The notes below the pieces were generated by a model. That model saw only the letters and a list, made by a program, of their open reading frames with translations. It ran no database searches and had not been told where the DNA came from. A DNA stretch of 64,000 bases from contig CM057228.1 of the NCBI GenBank assembly GCA_029891385.1, positions 82,944,964 through 83,008,963 on the forward strand, read 5' to 3'. Origin of the DNA: Erythroxylum novogranatense. Taxonomy: Eukaryota; Streptophyta; Magnoliopsida; Malpighiales; Erythroxylaceae. The position numbers and the translations under genes are program-made. Below, one piece after another: positions 62,540 through 64,000 of the stretch (within the stretch, counting starts at the first letter, position 1; the number at the start of each line of letters is the position of its first letter).

Positions 62540-63523
62540 CTTCTCAAACTTCTACCATCCTCGATGTGATAATTTAGAATTAATCGAATCTTAGGAACTT
62601 TTCAAGTTTCTACCTTAATAACTCAAGATAAAAGAATCAAATTGCTAAAGCTCAATTAGATTTAAAGAAAGGTCAAGACATTCACAAATCAACAATAAAA
62701 CAAATCTTTAATAGACAAAATCTTATTTATTATGGAAAATTATTCAAGAACAACCTATTCGAATTGATCAATGTCATGGAAATTTAAGAATTAGTTTAAT
62801 TAATCCCGAACAAATTCATAGACAACTACAATTATTACCAGAATCAAAACGAAAGAAAATTGGATATATTCAATTATCTACCATCCAAATATTATTAAAA
62901 TCCACTTTTCAACAAGGAATTGATACTCCTATTAGAATGGCAATTTTAGATGAAAGAATGAACAATCTAAATGATCAAATTTTAGGAATGATGAATGGAA
63001 ATTTACAATATGGAAAATCAAATTTAACACTCGTTTAAAATTAGGAATTCCTTAATTTCTTCTCGAATTGGATAAAGCTATTACAATTGCATATAAATTC
63101 TATAGAACTAATTTAATGACTCCCGGACAATATCCCTTTTCATTAACTTATCAAATTAGTTATGCATTAACTAATTCACATCATAGTATTGATTTCAAAC
63201 ATACCGAACAAATCTATTTAGATCAATTGTTCCAAGAAGTTGCTAAAGTAGGTATTAAAATTCAACCAAAAGTACAACCACTTCCAAAGAATACAACAAC
63301 CCTTTGAACCAAAGAATTCCATTAATTGAAAGAAGACATTCTTTTCGTAATCATCATCAAATAATACTCCTTTGTTAAGATCTACATCATTAAGACATCA
63401 TAGACCTCTTTATATAGAATCGACCATTAAGAATAACAGAACCTAATAATCAAACAAGACAGGTTAGATGAAATTCAACGACAATTATCTACACTATCAA
63501 CTTATTTAGTGCAGAAATTATGA
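62536..63523 (+). pseudogene. Movement protein, block 10
   Basis: Complete in extent. Open piece 63068-63307 covers AITIAYKFYRTNLMTPGQYP to QPKVQPLP. Other parts are shifted. Confidence 0.72.
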
Positions 63524-63749
63524 CAACATTAACAAACCTTACGCAACATCTAGAATCAATAGTACAAACACAAGAAATAATAGAGCGAAAATTGAAGCTA
63601 TTATACAAACCCAAATAGAAATAGTATCATTAATACAACAAATACAAAGAAAAATTCAAGAGACAAATGACCAAATAATTGTAAAAGATCCGCCCCCGAA
63701 AATGGTATCAGAGCTAGTAATTACAAAAATACCCCGAGAACGAAGTTAA
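63520..63749 (+). pseudogene. Coiled-coil ORF 'H' containing the primer site
   Basis: About 76 codons: coiled coil, then a short basic-proline end (KDPPPKMVSELVITKIPRER). The primer binding site encodes the KMVSEL part of this end. One small shift is present. Stop and capsid ATG share TAAATG. Confidence 0.65.
63703..63714 (+). other. tRNA-Met primer binding site, intact
   Basis: TGGTATCAGAGC, a perfect initiator tRNA-Met complement as used by all known plant pararetroviruses. It lies about 2.9 kb downstream of the TATA box and 36 bp before the capsid start. Confidence 0.92.
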
Positions 63750-64000
63750 ATGCAAGACGAATCAATCGAACAAGTTGAAAAGAATATTCAAGTACAATTA
63801 CATGAAGTAACTGATCTCATACAGAAATTACATCTTACCCCTCTCGAAAAAGAAGAATATATTGGTCCCGTATTTTCAAATGAACATAAGGATGAAATAA
63901 TTTTAGGTTATGAATCTGAACAAGATCAAGAACTTTTTATGGATAATGACGAAAAACCCGAAAGTAGTACTACTCAAGAATTAAAATTAAAAGAAAAATT
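63750..64000 (+). pseudogene. Capsid protein, second copy, cut by window end
   Basis: N-terminal acidic region starting MQDESIEQVEKNIQVQ; open for most of its visible length. Continues beyond the window, so the tandem array does too. Confidence 0.8.

Larger units (their letters stand above)
55763..64000 (+). mobile_element. Endogenous caulimovirid, block 10 (more than one genome length)
   Basis: A continuous plus-strand unit from just after the primer site (55763), through every viral gene once, past an intact primer site (63703) and into a second capsid start (63750). The two capsid ATGs are 7963 bp apart, which gives the genome size. It is the best template for the gene order. Indels are fewer than in blocks 1, 2 and 7. 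Confidence 0.93.

Noticed and set aside
25526..64000. C-to-T decay (deamination or RIP-like) as the cause of array damage
   Set aside because: The changes at CAG/CTG are mostly indels and multi-base scrambles, not CAG to TAG or CTG to TTG transitions.

Overview
This window reads as repeat-rich, gene-poor nuclear DNA from a flowering plant, probably a eudicot. I see no convincing host gene, tRNA or rRNA. Almost everything I can identify is a transposable element, tandem repeat or integrated plant pararetrovirus. The species cannot be named from the sequence.

Layout: 1-2379 is noncoding with one small tandem duplication. A diverged inverted repeat (about 2380-2800 against 22950-23390) brackets about 20 kb. 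Between the arms lie three things. First, a 9.3-kb minus-strand LTR element (3104-12410) with 3-kb LTRs, a tRNA-Met-type primer site and a purine tract but almost no coding capacity, i.e. a LARD-type non-autonomous Ty3/gypsy relative. Second, a broken MuDR-like transposase fragment (13459-14456, minus). Third, a 6.7-kb PIF/Harbinger DNA transposon (16250-22933) with TTA target duplications and 16-bp perfect terminal inverted repeats. Subtracting the two inserted elements leaves about 5 kb between the arms, which fits one old Mutator-like element with long inverted repeats. The Harbinger element carries a degraded DDE transposase, a Myb/SANT-like protein, and an unexpected third gene: an RNase H1 N-terminal/viroplasmin-like domain with a C-terminal membrane anchor.

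24314-25338 is a very large (ATT)n microsatellite, followed by one copy of a 160-bp satellite. From 25526 to the end, interrupted by more satellite and a 100-N gap (36241-36340), lies a rearranged array of one Caulimoviridae-type endogenous pararetrovirus, with about ten blocks in both orientations. The last block (55763-64000) contains one whole genome equivalent; the spacing of its repeated capsid start gives about 7.96 kb. The order is capsid, protease-RT-RNase H, transactivator/viroplasmin, TATA promoter and leader, several small ORFs, movement protein, a short coiled-coil ORF that contains the tRNA-Met primer site, then capsid again. Neighbouring viral ORFs touch or overlap at ATGA or TAAATG, as expected for a polycistronic RNA translated with transactivator-assisted reinitiation. 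Most copies are broken by small indels.

The most striking signal is where those indels fall. Between copies, differences in the array concentrate at CAG/CTG trinucleotides on either strand, while neighbouring sequence is nearly identical. This looks more like a systematic sequencing or consensus artefact at CHG-methylated sites than natural decay, so the apparent brokenness of this array should be treated with caution.
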